A program made the position numbers and the translations under genes. The notes beneath the pieces were generated by a model. It did no database searches and was not told the origin of the DNA. It was given only the letters and a program-made list of their open reading frames with translations. 64,000 nucleotides of DNA, taken from Marinobacterium_A aestuariivivens (GTDB lineage: Bacteria; Pseudomonadota; Gammaproteobacteria; Pseudomonadales; Balneatricaceae). The DNA lies in NCBI RefSeq assembly GCF_042661465.1, contig NZ_JBHSWE010000001.1:5394001-5458000 (forward strand). The letters run 5' to 3'. This document shows positions 7,944 through 17,029 of the stretch, in pieces (the stretch's first letter is position 1; every line of letters starts with the position of its first letter).

Positions 7944-10096
7944 TTAGTTCAGTTTACGCCTGAAGGGTGGCAAGGCATCCAGCAACTGCCGGCCATAGCG
8001 CCTCGTCACCACCCGGCGATCGAGCAGTATCACGGTTCCGCTGTCCTGCTCCGTTCTCAGCAACCGCCCCACCGCCTGGGTCAGGCGCATAGAGGCCATC
8101 GGCACCGACCAGTCGATGAAGGCGTTGCCGCCGCGCTGTTCGATCCATTCCGCCATTGTCGCGTCGACCGGATCGTCCGGTACGCTGAATGGCAATTTGG
8201 TGACGATAACCTCGGTCAGGTAGCCGCCTGGCAAATCAACACCTTCGGCAAAGGATGCCAGGCCGAAAATGATGCTTGGCGCTCCGCGGTCGACGGCCGC
8301 CCGGTGCTGCTGGAGTATTTCGTTCTTCGAGTACTGGCCCTGCGACAGCACCGTATTCTTAATGGATTCGCTCAACTGTTCAAGCACGCCGCGCATCTGC
8401 CGCCAGGAACTGAACAGTACCAGAGTTGCGGTTGCCGATGACAGCCGTCGCTCGAGAAAATCCGCGACCTCCCGGGTATGGGCATCGGGGTCCGACGGGT
8501 CGGCCGCCAGCGGCGGCACCCAGAGTTCGGCGCTACGCTGATGGTCGAACGGGCTCTGCAGCCTTTCACAGGGCGTGTCGGGCGCCAGACCCAGGTCTGC
8601 CAGCAGGCGGTCGAACTGGCCGAGCGCGGTCAGAGTCGCCGAGGTGACGACCGCACCGTAGCAGTGCTCCCACAGGTGCTCCGAGAGGGTGTCGGCGGCC
8701 GATACCGGGCTCGAGCGGCATTCGTAATCGAGCCCGTCGGCCGTTTCGACCATGTTGATCCAGCGCGCCGTGGGCGAGCTGCCGGCCGGGTCTTCCTGAC
8801 GATAGGAGCGCGCCAGCCAGTGAATCGACTGCATCCTCGCCAGCATCATGCCCATCTGCGGATACCAGCGCTCGGCCGGTGTCTTGTCGATCTCCGGTAT
8901 GCCGCCGTCGATCGCCTCCTTCAGCAGATCGACGATCTGCTCGAATTTCTGCGCCGCCTTGGCGGCGGTCATCGCGATATCGCCGGACTCGATCCGCAGC
9001 ACCTCCGGCAGCTGGCCGCCCGGAAACCGGAACCGCTCCGCCTTCGGGCTGCCGTCCTCGTTCAACAGCAGTGCCCGCAGGTGCGCTGCAGCCCCTCGAG
9101 GCACTGCTGCAGGTCGGCGAAGGGCCGGTCGAGCTGACCGACGTAGGTATTGAGCACCGAATGGTCGCCGCACTCGCCGCGCATCCGCTCGAGCTGGCGC
9201 CCGACACCCGCAAGCCAGCGGCCACTGGCCCCGACCCGCATGCTGTAGGCGAAATGACCGATCGCCTTGGCCGCCAGGTGGTGTCCTTCGTCGAAGACAT
9301 AAATACTGTCGGCGGGGTCCGGCAGTATGGCGCCGCCGCCGAGGGCGAGATCGGCCATCACCAGATCGTGGTTGGCGATCACCACCTCGACCTGATCGAG
9401 GGATTCGCGGGCCCGGTAGAAAGGACAGGCGCTGAAGTTCGCACAGCGCCGGTTGCTGCATTGCAAATGGTCGCTGGTGAGCGGGTACCAGAGACTTTCC
9501 TCGAGTTCCTGCCTGAGGTTGTCGCGGTCGCCATCCCAGCGGCCGGCGGCGAATTCGTTGAGCAGATCCCGGTACAGCTCGACGGACGCCTCGTCGAGCT
9601 TGTGCGCCAGTTCGTCCTCGTACAGGGCCATCTGCCCCATCGACTCCTGGCTGTCGAGCAGCCGTTCGACCTTGTTGATGCACAGATAACGGCCCCGCCC
9701 CTTCGCAAGACTGAACTTGACCGGCAGTTGGGCATGGAGGGAGATGTCCGGCAGGTCCTTCATCACCAGCTGTTCCTGCAACGCCACCGTCGCGGTGGAC
9801 AGGATCAGCTTCTTGCCCGCTGCCCGCGCGATCGGAATCGTCGCCAGCAGGTAGGCCAGGGTCTTGCCCGTCCCGGTGCCGGCCTCGACCAGGCAGACAT
9901 GCGGGCCCGACTGGCGAACAGCCGAGGCATCGGCCTCGATATTGCCCAGTACCCGGGCGATATGGGCCACCATCTGCCGCTGGCCATGGCGCGGTTTCAG
10001 GCCCTTGGCGGCGAGAAAATCGCGATAAGCCTGCTGAATCTCTTGTTTGAGTGCCTCGGTTAGCACGGCAGCATCCGGTTCCGCTGAAGGGGGCAC
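7944..10096 (-). CDS. dinG: ATP-dependent DNA helicase DinG
   Basis: An XPD-like 5'-3' DNA helicase with an iron-sulfur cluster that unwinds R-loops and D-loops in the SOS response. Walker A is EAGTGTGKT, motif II is DEGH. Four cluster cysteines are visible: one in RYLCIN, then CSNRRC and SAC. The C-terminal half has GRLLRTEQD. The frame breaks near 9083, where CAC appears to have lost one C (GG to G on the plus strand); restoring it gives 717 aa, the normal DinG length. The start is a GTG at 10096. Three LexA-type boxes lie between it and the divergent lexA, so it is very likely SOS-induced. Confidence 0.93.
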
Positions 10097-10113
10097 CGGA
10101 TTCTAGCAAAACA

Positions 10114-10129
10114 CTGGATATATCAACAG
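10114..10129. promoter_or_regulatory. LexA box 1 (dinG side)
   Basis: CTGG-N8-ACAG, one mismatch from the CTGT-N8-ACAG consensus, with the AT-rich spacer ATATATCA. It is 18 bp from the dinG start, the right place to repress dinG. Confidence 0.6.
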
Positions 10130-10153
10130 AATTTGCTTTACCCGTTTCCGTTA

Positions 10154-10169
10154 CTGTATATACTTACAC
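10154..10169. promoter_or_regulatory. LexA box 2
   Basis: CTGT-N8-ACAC, one mismatch from consensus, preceded by TA (TACTGTATATA). It lies 3 bp from box 3, so two LexA dimers could sit side by side on the lexA promoter. Confidence 0.65.
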
Positions 10170-10172
10170 CTA

Positions 10173-10188
10173 CTGTATAAACAAACAG
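10173..10188. promoter_or_regulatory. LexA box 3 (lexA side), consensus
   Basis: CTGT-N8-ACAG with spacer ATAAACAA is a perfect SOS box ending 9 bp before the lexA ATG. It implies autoregulation of lexA-sulA. Confidence 0.88.
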
Positions 10189-10197
10189 GTTCCGATC

Positions 10198-10818
10198 ATG
10201 AAACTGACCCGGCGACAAACGGAAGTGCTCGACTGCATCAAGCACCATATCGAAACCACCGGTTACCCTCCGACCCGTGCCGATATCGCCCGCGAACTGG
10301 GCTTTCGTTCCGCCAATGCGGCCGAGGAGCACCTCAAGGCACTGGCGAAAAAGGGCGCGATCGAAATCATCAAGGGCACGTCCCGCGGCATCCGCCTGCC
10401 GGAAGCCGGGCAGGAAGCCGCCAACGAAGGTCTGCCGATCGTCGGCCAGGTCGCTGCCGGTTCGCCGATCCTCGCGCAGCAGCACATCGAGGACCACTGC
10501 ACCATTTCCTCCGACTTCTTCCACCCCAAGGCCGACTATCTGCTGCGGGTCCGGGGCCAGAGCATGCGCAACATCGGCATCATGGACGGCGATCTGCTGG
10601 CGGTGCATCAGTGCCAGGAAGCCCGCAACGGCCAGATCGTGGTGGCGCGCATCGAGGATGAGGTCACGGTCAAGCGCTTCAAGCGGGAAGGCAACAAGGT
10701 CTACCTTATGGCCGAAAACGAAGAGTTCGAACCCATCGTGGTCGACCTGCGGGAGCAGGAGCTGTCCATCGAGGGCCTGGGAGTCGGCGTCATCCGCCGC
10801 ACGGGAGAATCGCTATGA
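10198..10818 (+). CDS. lexA: SOS repressor LexA
   Basis: A 206-residue repressor/autoprotease of the DNA-damage response. The N-terminal winged helix (residues 1-67) binds the CTGT-N8-ACAG boxes just upstream. The RecA-stimulated cleavage site is Ala87-Gly88 in VGQVAAGSP, and the catalytic dyad is Ser122 (GQSM) with Lys159 (TVKRF), spaced 37 residues apart as in E. coli LexA. Start ATG 10198 gives the standard MKLTRRQ N-terminus. It overlaps sulA by ATGA, so the two are translationally coupled. Confidence 0.98.
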   Translation: MKLTRRQTEVLDCIKHHIETTGYPPTRADIARELGFRSANAAEEHLKALAKKGAIEIIKGTSRGIRLPEAGQEAANEGLPIVGQVAAGSPILAQQHIEDHCTISSDFFHPKADYLLRVRGQSMRNIGIMDGDLLAVHQCQEARNGQIVVARIEDEVTVKRFKREGNKVYLMAENEEFEPIVVDLREQELSIEGLGVGVIRRTGESL

Positions 10819-11276
10819 TCCAGCCAACCACCCTCAAGCGCCGCCATGCCGCATCGTCCCGCATGACGCGAAGCGCCGGCAATGCCGTCAGCGCCCCCCG
10901 GACCTGCAGCTTCGACGGAAAGCTGACGGAAATCATCACCCACGATACCGATATCGCCAGCATGCCGATGCTGATGCCGCTGCTGGCGCAGCTAAGCCGG
11001 GACGATCGCTGGTTCGCCTGGATAGCGCCACCGGCACGACTGCCCAAGGCCCTGCTCACCGAGGCCGGCATCGACCTGAACAAGGTGATCCTGCTGCATC
11101 CTGATGCCGAACACAGCGTGCTGGACCTGGCACGCCGCGCACTGAGTGCCGGCACCTGCCATGCGGTCATTTCCTGGCCCGGCTATCTTTCGGAGCCGCA
11201 GTTGAAAACCCTCGAGCAGGCTGCGCAGTCCGGCGCCAGCCACGGCATTCTGATACGCGGCCGCCAGCACGCCTGA
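10815..11276 (+). CDS. sulA: Cell division inhibitor SulA
   Basis: A 153-residue SOS-induced FtsZ inhibitor. The N-terminal 35 residues are polar and variable; the RecA/SulA-fold core holds WFAWIAPPARLPK, the LIHP-like strand VILLHPD and AVISWPGYLS, all typical of the Pseudomonas-type SulA. Its ATG overlaps the lexA TGA. The lexA-sulA pairing matches Pseudomonas gene order, where the two form one SOS operon. Confidence 0.92.
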   Translation: MIQPTTLKRRHAASSRMTRSAGNAVSAPRTCSFDGKLTEIITHDTDIASMPMLMPLLAQLSRDDRWFAWIAPPARLPKALLTEAGIDLNKVILLHPDAEHSVLDLARRALSAGTCHAVISWPGYLSEPQLKTLEQAAQSGASHGILIRGRQHA

Positions 11277-11284
11277 GCCTCCGC

Positions 11285-11446
11285 AACCGTAGCTCGGATG
11301 GAACTCGGAACGACCGCAACCCAACATTCTTCGAGCCAACCGACACCAATCGATCTGCAACGCGATCGATATGACGGGTTACGCGATGCATGAGCCGCGA
11401 AAGCGACGTTAAGCTCCCGCCAATGCATCGCTTCACCCATCCTCCG
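11285..11446. repeat. Probable intergenic repeat region
   Basis: This non-coding stretch between convergent sulA and the DUF6586 gene holds words such as TAGCTCGGATGGAA, ACGGGTTACGCGATGCAT and CACCCATCCTCCGCTACC. They resemble a known style of gammaproteobacterial intergenic repeat (GTAGGGTGG... family). No perfect inverted repeat was found by eye and no ORF is supported. Confidence 0.35.
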
Positions 11447-11968
11447 CTACCACTCCTCCATGCCGGCGCGCAGGCGCTCCACCAGCCGGGCGAATTCGTC
11501 GAACCAGCGCTGGCATTCTGCCTGGACGTCTCTGTCCACGGCGTGACTGGGGTTGACCTGGCGCACCTGGATCTCGGAACGACTGTGCTCAGGCGTCGAT
11601 GCATCGCGGCGGTCACTGGCCTGCCAGCAGGCGCGATAGGCCAGCTGCATCCGGTGCAGCCAGCTCCCGCTGTCCTGCTCCAGGGCGCTCAGCTCGTTGC
11701 GCTCAGGCGACTCCTGGCCGGACTGCTCCAGCAACCGCTCGAGATCCTCGAAGCCGTTGATCCGCTCGACCTCCAGTCGATAGCGTTCGGCAATTTCGCG
11801 CAGGAACGCCTGATAGCCCGATGCCAGATGAAAGAGCACGGACTCCTGAAAAGATTCGACCAGCGCATGCTTGCTCCAGCCGCTCGAGGCCTGGGCCAGC
11901 TCCAGCTGATGCAGGTGCAGGCGGGCAAAGTTCAGCTTCTGGCTGGTACGGGCAACATAGATACTCAT
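11447..11968 (-). CDS. DUF6586 family protein
   Basis: A 173-residue soluble, helix-rich, acidic protein without signal peptide or metal motifs. It belongs to the DUF6586 group known from Pseudomonas, where it also lies between lexA-sulA and topA; that synteny is the main evidence. Trp- and Glu-rich helices (LLEQSGQESPERNEL, FDEFARLVERL) suggest a helical bundle. Function is unknown. It lies 83 bp after topA in the same direction and may be part of its transcript. Confidence 0.8.
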   Translation of the reverse strand: MSIYVARTSQKLNFARLHLHQLELAQASSGWSKHALVESFQESVLFHLASGYQAFLREIAERYRLEVERINGFEDLERLLEQSGQESPERNELSALEQDSGSWLHRMQLAYRACWQASDRRDASTPEHSRSEIQVRQVNPSHAVDRDVQAECQRWFDEFARLVERLRAGMEEW

Positions 11969-12051
11969 CCCAACTCCCCTGACGGTAAAACCCCCGCCCG
12001 GCAGGCGGTCTCCATAGCAGAGACCCCGCCGGGCGCAGTGCGTTCAGCACC

Positions 12052-14691
12052 TTACTTGGTCTTTTTGGCCTTGTCTTCGACAACCCAGCGCCCGTTGTCG
12101 TAATAGGCGCGCCAGCCGGTGGCCTTGCCGTCGGCCTCGGTCATCACATATTGCTCCTTGGTCTTGCGACTGTACCGCACCTGGGCCGGATTGCCCTCGC
12201 TGTCCGCGACTGGCGCCGAGAACAGAAAACTGTATTTCGGGTCGATCTCGTCGCGGTGCGGCAGCAGTTCGCTGACCTTGGGCGGCCGGGTTTCGCGGTT
12301 CTTGGGAAACTGGCTGGCGGCCAGAAACAGGCCGCTGGCGCCATCGCGCAGAACGTAGGTATCCTCGACCTTCTCGCACTGCAGCTCCGGCATCGGCACC
12401 GGCTCCATCTTGGGCGGCGCCGGCTCGCCGCTTTTCAGCAGTTTGCGGGTATTCTTGCATTCGCTGTTGGTGCAGCCGAAGTACTTGCCGAAACGCCCGG
12501 TCTTGAGCTGCATCTCGGCGCCGCACTTGTCGCACTCGATGGTCGGCCCCTCGTAGCCCTTGAGGCGGTAACTGCCCTTCTCCACCTCGAAGCCGTCACA
12601 ATCCGGGTTGTTGCCGCAGACATGCAGCTTGCGCGACTGGTCGACAAGGTAGGAATCCATCGCCGCGCCGCACTTCTGGCAACGATGCTTCTTGCGCAAC
12701 AGCCGGGACTCGGCTTCGTCGTCATCATCCTCGCTGACGACCTCGTCCCCCGGTACCAGATTGATGGTCGCCTTGCAGCGCTCCTTCGGCGGCAACGAAT
12801 AGCCCGAGCAGCCAAGAAAGACACCGGTGCTCGCCGTACGGATCATCATCGGCCGGCCGCAGTCGGGACAGGGAATATCGGTGGCGGTCGGGGTGTTGGG
12901 CCTCATGCCGTCATCGGGATTCTGGGATTCCTGCAGCTTGAGCACAAAATCGGCGTAGAAGTCGTTCAGGACCTGTTTCCACTCCTTGTCGCCGCTGGCG
13001 ATATCATCCAGCGCCTCCTCCATGCGTGCGGTAAAGCCGTAATCCATCAAATCGGAAAAGTTTTCGGTCAGACGCTCGGTGACGATGTCGCCCATTTTCT
13101 GGGCGTAGAAACGGCGGTTCTGCACCTGCACGTAGCCCCGATCCTGGATCGTCGAAATAATGGAGGCATAGGTCGATGGACGGCCGATTCCCCGTTTTTC
13201 CAGCTCCTTGACCAGGCTCGCTTCGGTAAAGCGCGGCGCAGGCTTGGTAAAATGCTGCTTCGGATCCAGCTGCTCGAGCTTCAGCGCGTCCCCGGCCTTG
13301 AGATCCGGCAGGATCACGTCCTCGTCGCTCTTGCCCTTGGATGGCAGAACACGGGTGAAACCGTCGAACTTGAGGATGCGCCCACGGGTTCTGAGTTCGA
13401 AATCGCCCGCCTTGACCTGAATACGGGTACTCAGGTATTCGGCCGGCTTCATCTGGCAGGCCAGGAACTGGCGCCGGATGAGGTCATACAGACGCTCCGC
13501 GTCGCGTTCCATTCCGGACAGCGCCGAGGATTCGACCCCGACATCGGAGGGGCGGATCGCCTCGTGCGCCTCCTGAGCCCCCTCCTTGCTGCTGTAGGCA
13601 ACCGGCTGATCGGGCAGATAGCGGCTGCCGAAATGATCGCCGATATAGTCGCGACAGGCCGCCACCGCCTCGGCACTGAGGTTGGTCGAGTCGGTACGCA
13701 TGTAGGTGATGTAACCGGCCTCGTAGAGGCGCTGCGCCAGCATCATGGTTTTCTTGACACCAAAGCCCAGACGGGTGCTGGCCGCCTGCTGCAGTGTCGA
13801 AGTGATAAAGGGGGCACCGGGCCGCGTGGTGGTCGGCTTGTCTTCCCGGGTGACGACCTCGAAGGGTGCGCCTTCCAGCCGGCTCAGGTAGTCGCGGGTC
13901 TCGCTTTCGCTGGTGGGCCTGAACGCCTGCCCCTGGTGACGCGTCACCTGGAGGCGAACCGGCGCCTTCTCGGCGGTCAGGGTATCGGCGTGGACTTCCC
14001 AGTACTCTTCGGGCACGAAGGCGCGAATCTCGCGCTCGCGCTCCACCACCAGGCGCACGGCCACCGACTGCACCCGCCCGGCGGACAGGCCACGGGCGAT
14101 TTTCTCCCACAGCAGCGGCGACAGCATGTAACCGACGACGCGGTCGAGAAAGCGTCGCGCCTGTTGCGCATTGACCCGCGCCAGGTCAAGGTCGGAGGGC
14201 TGTTCGAAAGCGGACTTGATCGCTTTCTTGGTGATCTCATTGAATACCACCCGACGAAAACGCGAATCATCGCCGCCGATCGCTTCGCGCAAATGCCAGG
14301 CAATGGCTTCCCCTTCGCGGTCCAAATCGGTCGCGAGATAGATTTCATCGGCACCCTTGGCCAGACGCTTGAGCTCCTCGACCACCTTCTCCTTGCCCGG
14401 CAGGATCTCGTAATGGGCGTCCCAGTCGTGATCGGGGTCGACGCCCATGCGCGCGATCAGTTGCTCGCGGGACTTGCGCGCCTTGTACTCGGCTTTCTCG
14501 TCCGGCGACATCTTGCGCGTCAAAGCGGCCTGCCGTGCCCGCTCCTTGGGATCGCTTTTGGTCGCGCTGCCGCTGGTCGGCAGGTCGCGTATATGACCGA
14601 CGCTCGACTTAACGACAAACTGGCTTCCGAGATATTTGTTTATCGTCTTGGCCTTGGCCGGGGACTCGACGATAACGAGAGACTTGCCCAT
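12052..14691 (-). CDS. topA: DNA topoisomerase I
   Basis: An 879-residue type IA topoisomerase that relaxes negative supercoils. The N-terminal TOPRIM domain begins GKSLVIVESPAKAKTI and carries DLDREGEAIAW. The catalytic Tyr lies in YITYMRTDST. The C-terminus has three Cys4 zinc ribbons, beginning CPDCGRPM, CQKCGAAM and CDKCGAEM. The start is ATG 14691, with AAGGAA about 9 nt upstream; an in-frame ATG at 14745 lacks support. A strong sigma-70 promoter lies at 14756-14784. The ORF is intact over 2.6 kb, in contrast to many neighbours with homopolymer breaks. Confidence 0.97.
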   Translation of the reverse strand: MGKSLVIVESPAKAKTINKYLGSQFVVKSSVGHIRDLPTSGSATKSDPKERARQAALTRKMSPDEKAEYKARKSREQLIARMGVDPDHDWDAHYEILPGKEKVVEELKRLAKGADEIYLATDLDREGEAIAWHLREAIGGDDSRFRRVVFNEITKKAIKSAFEQPSDLDLARVNAQQARRFLDRVVGYMLSPLLWEKIARGLSAGRVQSVAVRLVVEREREIRAFVPEEYWEVHADTLTAEKAPVRLQVTRHQGQAFRPTSESETRDYLSRLEGAPFEVVTREDKPTTTRPGAPFITSTLQQAASTRLGFGVKKTMMLAQRLYEAGYITYMRTDSTNLSAEAVAACRDYIGDHFGSRYLPDQPVAYSSKEGAQEAHEAIRPSDVGVESSALSGMERDAERLYDLIRRQFLACQMKPAEYLSTRIQVKAGDFELRTRGRILKFDGFTRVLPSKGKSDEDVILPDLKAGDALKLEQLDPKQHFTKPAPRFTEASLVKELEKRGIGRPSTYASIISTIQDRGYVQVQNRRFYAQKMGDIVTERLTENFSDLMDYGFTARMEEALDDIASGDKEWKQVLNDFYADFVLKLQESQNPDDGMRPNTPTATDIPCPDCGRPMMIRTASTGVFLGCSGYSLPPKERCKATINLVPGDEVVSEDDDDEAESRLLRKKHRCQKCGAAMDSYLVDQSRKLHVCGNNPDCDGFEVEKGSYRLKGYEGPTIECDKCGAEMQLKTGRFGKYFGCTNSECKNTRKLLKSGEPAPPKMEPVPMPELQCEKVEDTYVLRDGASGLFLAASQFPKNRETRPPKVSELLPHRDEIDPKYSFLFSAPVADSEGNPAQVRYSRKTKEQYVMTEADGKATGWRAYYDNGRWVVEDKAKKTK

Positions 14692-14755
14692 AGAATTCTG
14701 TTCCTTGGCACGGAATCGGCTTGGGAACCTGGTTCGCAGGTTCAATCAGCGTGCA

Positions 14756-14784
14756 TATATAAGTGCTGGGAAATCGGGGGTCAA
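14756..14784 (-). promoter_or_regulatory. Sigma-70 promoter of topA
   Basis: On the minus strand TTGACC (14784-14779) and TATATA (14761-14756) are separated by exactly 17 bp. Transcription would start near 14749, about 58 nt before the topA ATG. Confidence 0.7.
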
Positions 14785-14842
14785 GCTGATGCCATGAAAA
14801 ACTGCTTTTTTCCGTTCCCGGGCGCAAAGATTCTCGCCATGA

Positions 14843-14871
14843 TGAAAATTTCTGACTTTACACTTTATAAT
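14843..14871 (+). promoter_or_regulatory. Promoter for the 14907 gene
   Basis: A perfect TATAAT lies at 14866-14871, with a poor -35 (TGAAAA, 14843-14848) 17 bp upstream. The predicted start is about 14878, close to the next ORF at 14907. Confidence 0.5.
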
Positions 14872-14906
14872 TCAGACAGTTAATAACCAACCCCTGATGG
14901 CAACCA

Positions 14907-15623
14907 ATGCTGCAAGACAATCTCAGCTTCATAATCCTGATTGCCGTCGTCGGCCTGGCCGCCCTGTTGACCAGCCACATCATCAGCAGCCGGGAAAAAG
15001 ACGCCAAAGCCCGCGCCGAACGCCTTAAATGGCTGCAGCAGCAGGCCGAACACAGCCTTAACGCACTGATGGTGATGCGTGCCGCGGGCTGCAAGGCCGA
15101 GATCGTCGACCGTATCGATGCCCATGCCCAGACCCTGATCGAAGAGATCGGCGTGCTGGCACCCGATTCGGAGCTGCTCGGCAGCATCGGCAATCTCAAG
15201 GCCAGCGCAGACCGCGCAACGGCCTCGAGCGTGCCGATGAACAGCGACCGCGCGATCAAGCGGGCATCCATCTATATCAAGTTCGCCAGCCAGTTGCTCG
15301 AAGAGATGGCCAAGGCCAACCAGCTCAGCGGCCAGCTGGCGTCGAGCTATGCCCAGGACCTGCACTGGCTCAATGTCTCCATTATTGCCACCGCCCACCT
15401 GGCCCAGGGCCAGAAAAGCCTCAGCCTCGAAGACCGCCCCGCCGCGCTGTCTCACCTCAAGCACGCCAAGGCCGTGCTGACACGCGCCATGGTGCCACAG
15501 CAGCTGAAACAGGACCGCCTGCAGCAGATCCAGTCCCTGCTCGACAGCCTGGAACCCAGACCCGAGCGCTCAAGGGGCGGTATCCTCGCAGACGATCTCG
15601 AAGGCTATTTCAGGGATCGCTGA
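14907..15623 (+). CDS. Membrane-anchored helical protein, unknown
   Basis: A 238-residue protein with one N-terminal transmembrane helix (about residues 7-27, LSFIILIAVVGLAALLTSHI) and then a long helical, Gln- and Ala-rich cytoplasmic domain. No catalytic motif is visible. A homologue is expected beside topA in Pseudomonas-type genomes, but this is recalled synteny, not a family match. Its last 14 bases overlap the 3' end of the convergent DUF1653 gene. Function is unknown. Confidence 0.7.
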   Translation: MLQDNLSFIILIAVVGLAALLTSHIISSREKDAKARAERLKWLQQQAEHSLNALMVMRAAGCKAEIVDRIDAHAQTLIEEIGVLAPDSELLGSIGNLKASADRATASSVPMNSDRAIKRASIYIKFASQLLEEMAKANQLSGQLASSYAQDLHWLNVSIIATAHLAQGQKSLSLEDRPAALSHLKHAKAVLTRAMVPQQLKQDRLQQIQSLLDSLEPRPERSRGGILADDLEGYFRDR

Positions 15624-15840
15624 TGCGACGAAAGCGCGGCACGGCGTTGCCTTCGGGCAAGACCACCTCTTCGATGAACATCGCCAGCGGGCGCACCCAG
15701 AGTCCGCGCTCCCCGTAACAGGGCCGGTAAACCACCAGCCACTCCTCCGTCTCGGAGTGACGGGCACAGCCCAGCACCTCGTAGTCCTCGCCCTTGTAGT
15801 GCCGGTAAAGCCCCGGCTCCGGCTGTTGTACTGTTTCCAA
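15610..15840 (-). CDS. DUF1653 small protein
   Basis: A 76-residue DUF1653 protein, a small beta-rich domain recognised by GLYRHYKGxxYEVLGCARHSET and the later VVYRPCYGERGLWVRPLAMF. A TTG at 15840 is preferred as start because GGGAGGAAGG lies 4-6 nt upstream; the nearest in-frame ATG (15906) would overlap the preceding gene by 35 bp. Function is unknown; the domain is often near housekeeping genes. Its 3' end overlaps the convergent gene by 14 bp. Confidence 0.85.
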   Translation of the reverse strand: METVQQPEPGLYRHYKGEDYEVLGCARHSETEEWLVVYRPCYGERGLWVRPLAMFIEEVVLPEGNAVPRFRRISDP

Positions 15841-15871
15841 CCGACCTTCCTCCCGTTGCGGTGTTCCTGAA

Positions 15872-16381
15872 TCAGAATTGATGGGCAATGACGACCTGGA
15901 GCGCATCCCGGATCCGCTCCAGAGCCTCTAGGTCGCCACGCTCACCCCAGAGTGCACTGACATGCACCGGCGTCGACTCGACGGCGACGACATCGTCCGG
16001 CAGCTGCGCCAGCACGCTTCGCAGACACTCCAGTTGCGCGGGGGACAGCTGGCGTTCACCGATTTTCCAGCTCCAGCCGGACGGGAGACCGTCACAGGCC
16101 AGCGATCCGACACGGAACACCTGCCAGGGAATCAGTCTTTCGCGCACCCGCGCATCCACGCCGTGACGCAGCAGCCGGTAGGCCGGGCGCCGGTACTCCT
16201 CGGCTTCCGCCTCCCCCGACGCCCGGGGTCCCAGCAGCGTTACAAGCTGCACCTGAAAGCCCAGGGTGCGGGCGCGACTGCGCAACTGGGCCTGCTCCGT
16301 CTGGCGCCGCGTCGGCATCGCCCACATGACCGACCCGATCAGCGACATCATGATCAGCACTATGATCGCCCACTTCCACAT
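15872..16381 (-). CDS. Single-pass membrane protein, unknown
   Basis: A 169-residue protein with an N-terminal anchor (MWKWAIIVLIMMSLIGSVMW) followed by a soluble, probably periplasm- or cytoplasm-facing domain with no recognised motif (LPDDVVAVESTPVHVSALW). It is likely co-transcribed with the DUF1653 gene 31 bp downstream. It is divergent from uspA. Not assigned to a family. Confidence 0.65.
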   Translation of the reverse strand: MWKWAIIVLIMMSLIGSVMWAMPTRRQTEQAQLRSRARTLGFQVQLVTLLGPRASGEAEAEEYRRPAYRLLRHGVDARVRERLIPWQVFRVGSLACDGLPSGWSWKIGERQLSPAQLECLRSVLAQLPDDVVAVESTPVHVSALWGERGDLEALERIRDALQVVIAHQF

Positions 16382-16400
16382 CGCCTATTCCTTCCATACA

Positions 16401-16414
16401 TTGATTGATGTCAC
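16401..16414 (+). promoter_or_regulatory. Anr/FNR-type box upstream of uspA
   Basis: TTGAT-TGAT-GTCAC matches 13 of 14 positions of TTGAY-N4-RTCAA. A weak -10 (TAATCT, 16436-16441) has the centre-to-centre spacing (31 bp) expected for an activator at about -41.5. In Pseudomonas, Anr induces several universal stress proteins under oxygen limitation. Confidence 0.55.
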
Positions 16415-16475
16415 TCGATCGCCACGCCCGTATGCTAATCTCAAATTACCTACTACCTGGAGGAACATCGCAAAG

Positions 16476-16919
16476 ATGAGCGCTTATAAACGAATTCTGC
16501 TGGCTGTCGATCTCTCGGAGGAGTCGGACCAGCTGATCGAGAAGACCTGTGAGATCGCCGAGCGGAACGATGCCGAGCTGAGCCTCATACATGTCATCGA
16601 GCCTCTGAGCTTCGCCTATGGTGGCGATGTCCCGATGGACCTGACCACCATTCAGGAGCAGCTTGACGATCATGCCCGCAGCAAGCTCGACAGCTTTGCC
16701 GGACGCCTGACACACCCGGTCAAGAACAAGTTCGTGGTCAGCGGCCATACCGAATCCGAAATCCACCGCATCGCCGACGAACAGGACATCAACCTGATCA
16801 TCGTCGGCAGCCACGGTCGCCACGGCCTCTCGCTGCTGCTGGGCTCGACGGCGAACGGCGTGCTGCACGGCGCGCACTGTGACGTCCTGGCCATCCGTGT
16901 CAAGCCGGTCGAGAAATAA
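16476..16919 (+). CDS. Universal stress protein, UspA family
   Basis: A 147-residue single-domain cytoplasmic Usp protein. It starts SAYKRILLAVDLSEES and carries the C-terminal nucleotide-binding loop IVGSHGRHGLSLLLGSTANGVL, the G-2x-G-9x-G-S/T signature, so ATP binding is likely. ATG 16476 has GGAGGA about 11 nt upstream. An Anr-type box 60 bp before the start suggests induction at low oxygen. An IR without U-tract (16932-16960) follows the stop. Confidence 0.92.
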   Translation: MSAYKRILLAVDLSEESDQLIEKTCEIAERNDAELSLIHVIEPLSFAYGGDVPMDLTTIQEQLDDHARSKLDSFAGRLTHPVKNKFVVSGHTESEIHRIADEQDINLIIVGSHGRHGLSLLLGSTANGVLHGAHCDVLAIRVKPVEK

Positions 16920-16931
16920 ATGCGACGGGCA

Positions 16932-16960
16932 ACGCTCGAAGATGAAGACGCTTCGAGCGT
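16932..16960 (+). terminator. Hairpin after uspA
   Basis: Perfect 10 bp arms ACGCTCGAAG (16932-16941) and CTTCGAGCGT (16951-16960) with a 9 nt loop lie between convergent uspA and uup. There is no U-tract, so termination would be weak or factor-assisted. Confidence 0.5.
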
Positions 16961-17029
16961 CGCCAGTCGCAGCTACAAGCCTCTAGAACCAGCTCCTGCC
17001 AACGGCAACCAGGGTCAACGTGCAGCTTT

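Noticed and set aside
12151..14883. A 910-codon ORF on the plus strand
   Set aside because: It is the antisense of topA; its composition is typical of the high-GC shadow frame and it has no family motifs, while topA is clear.
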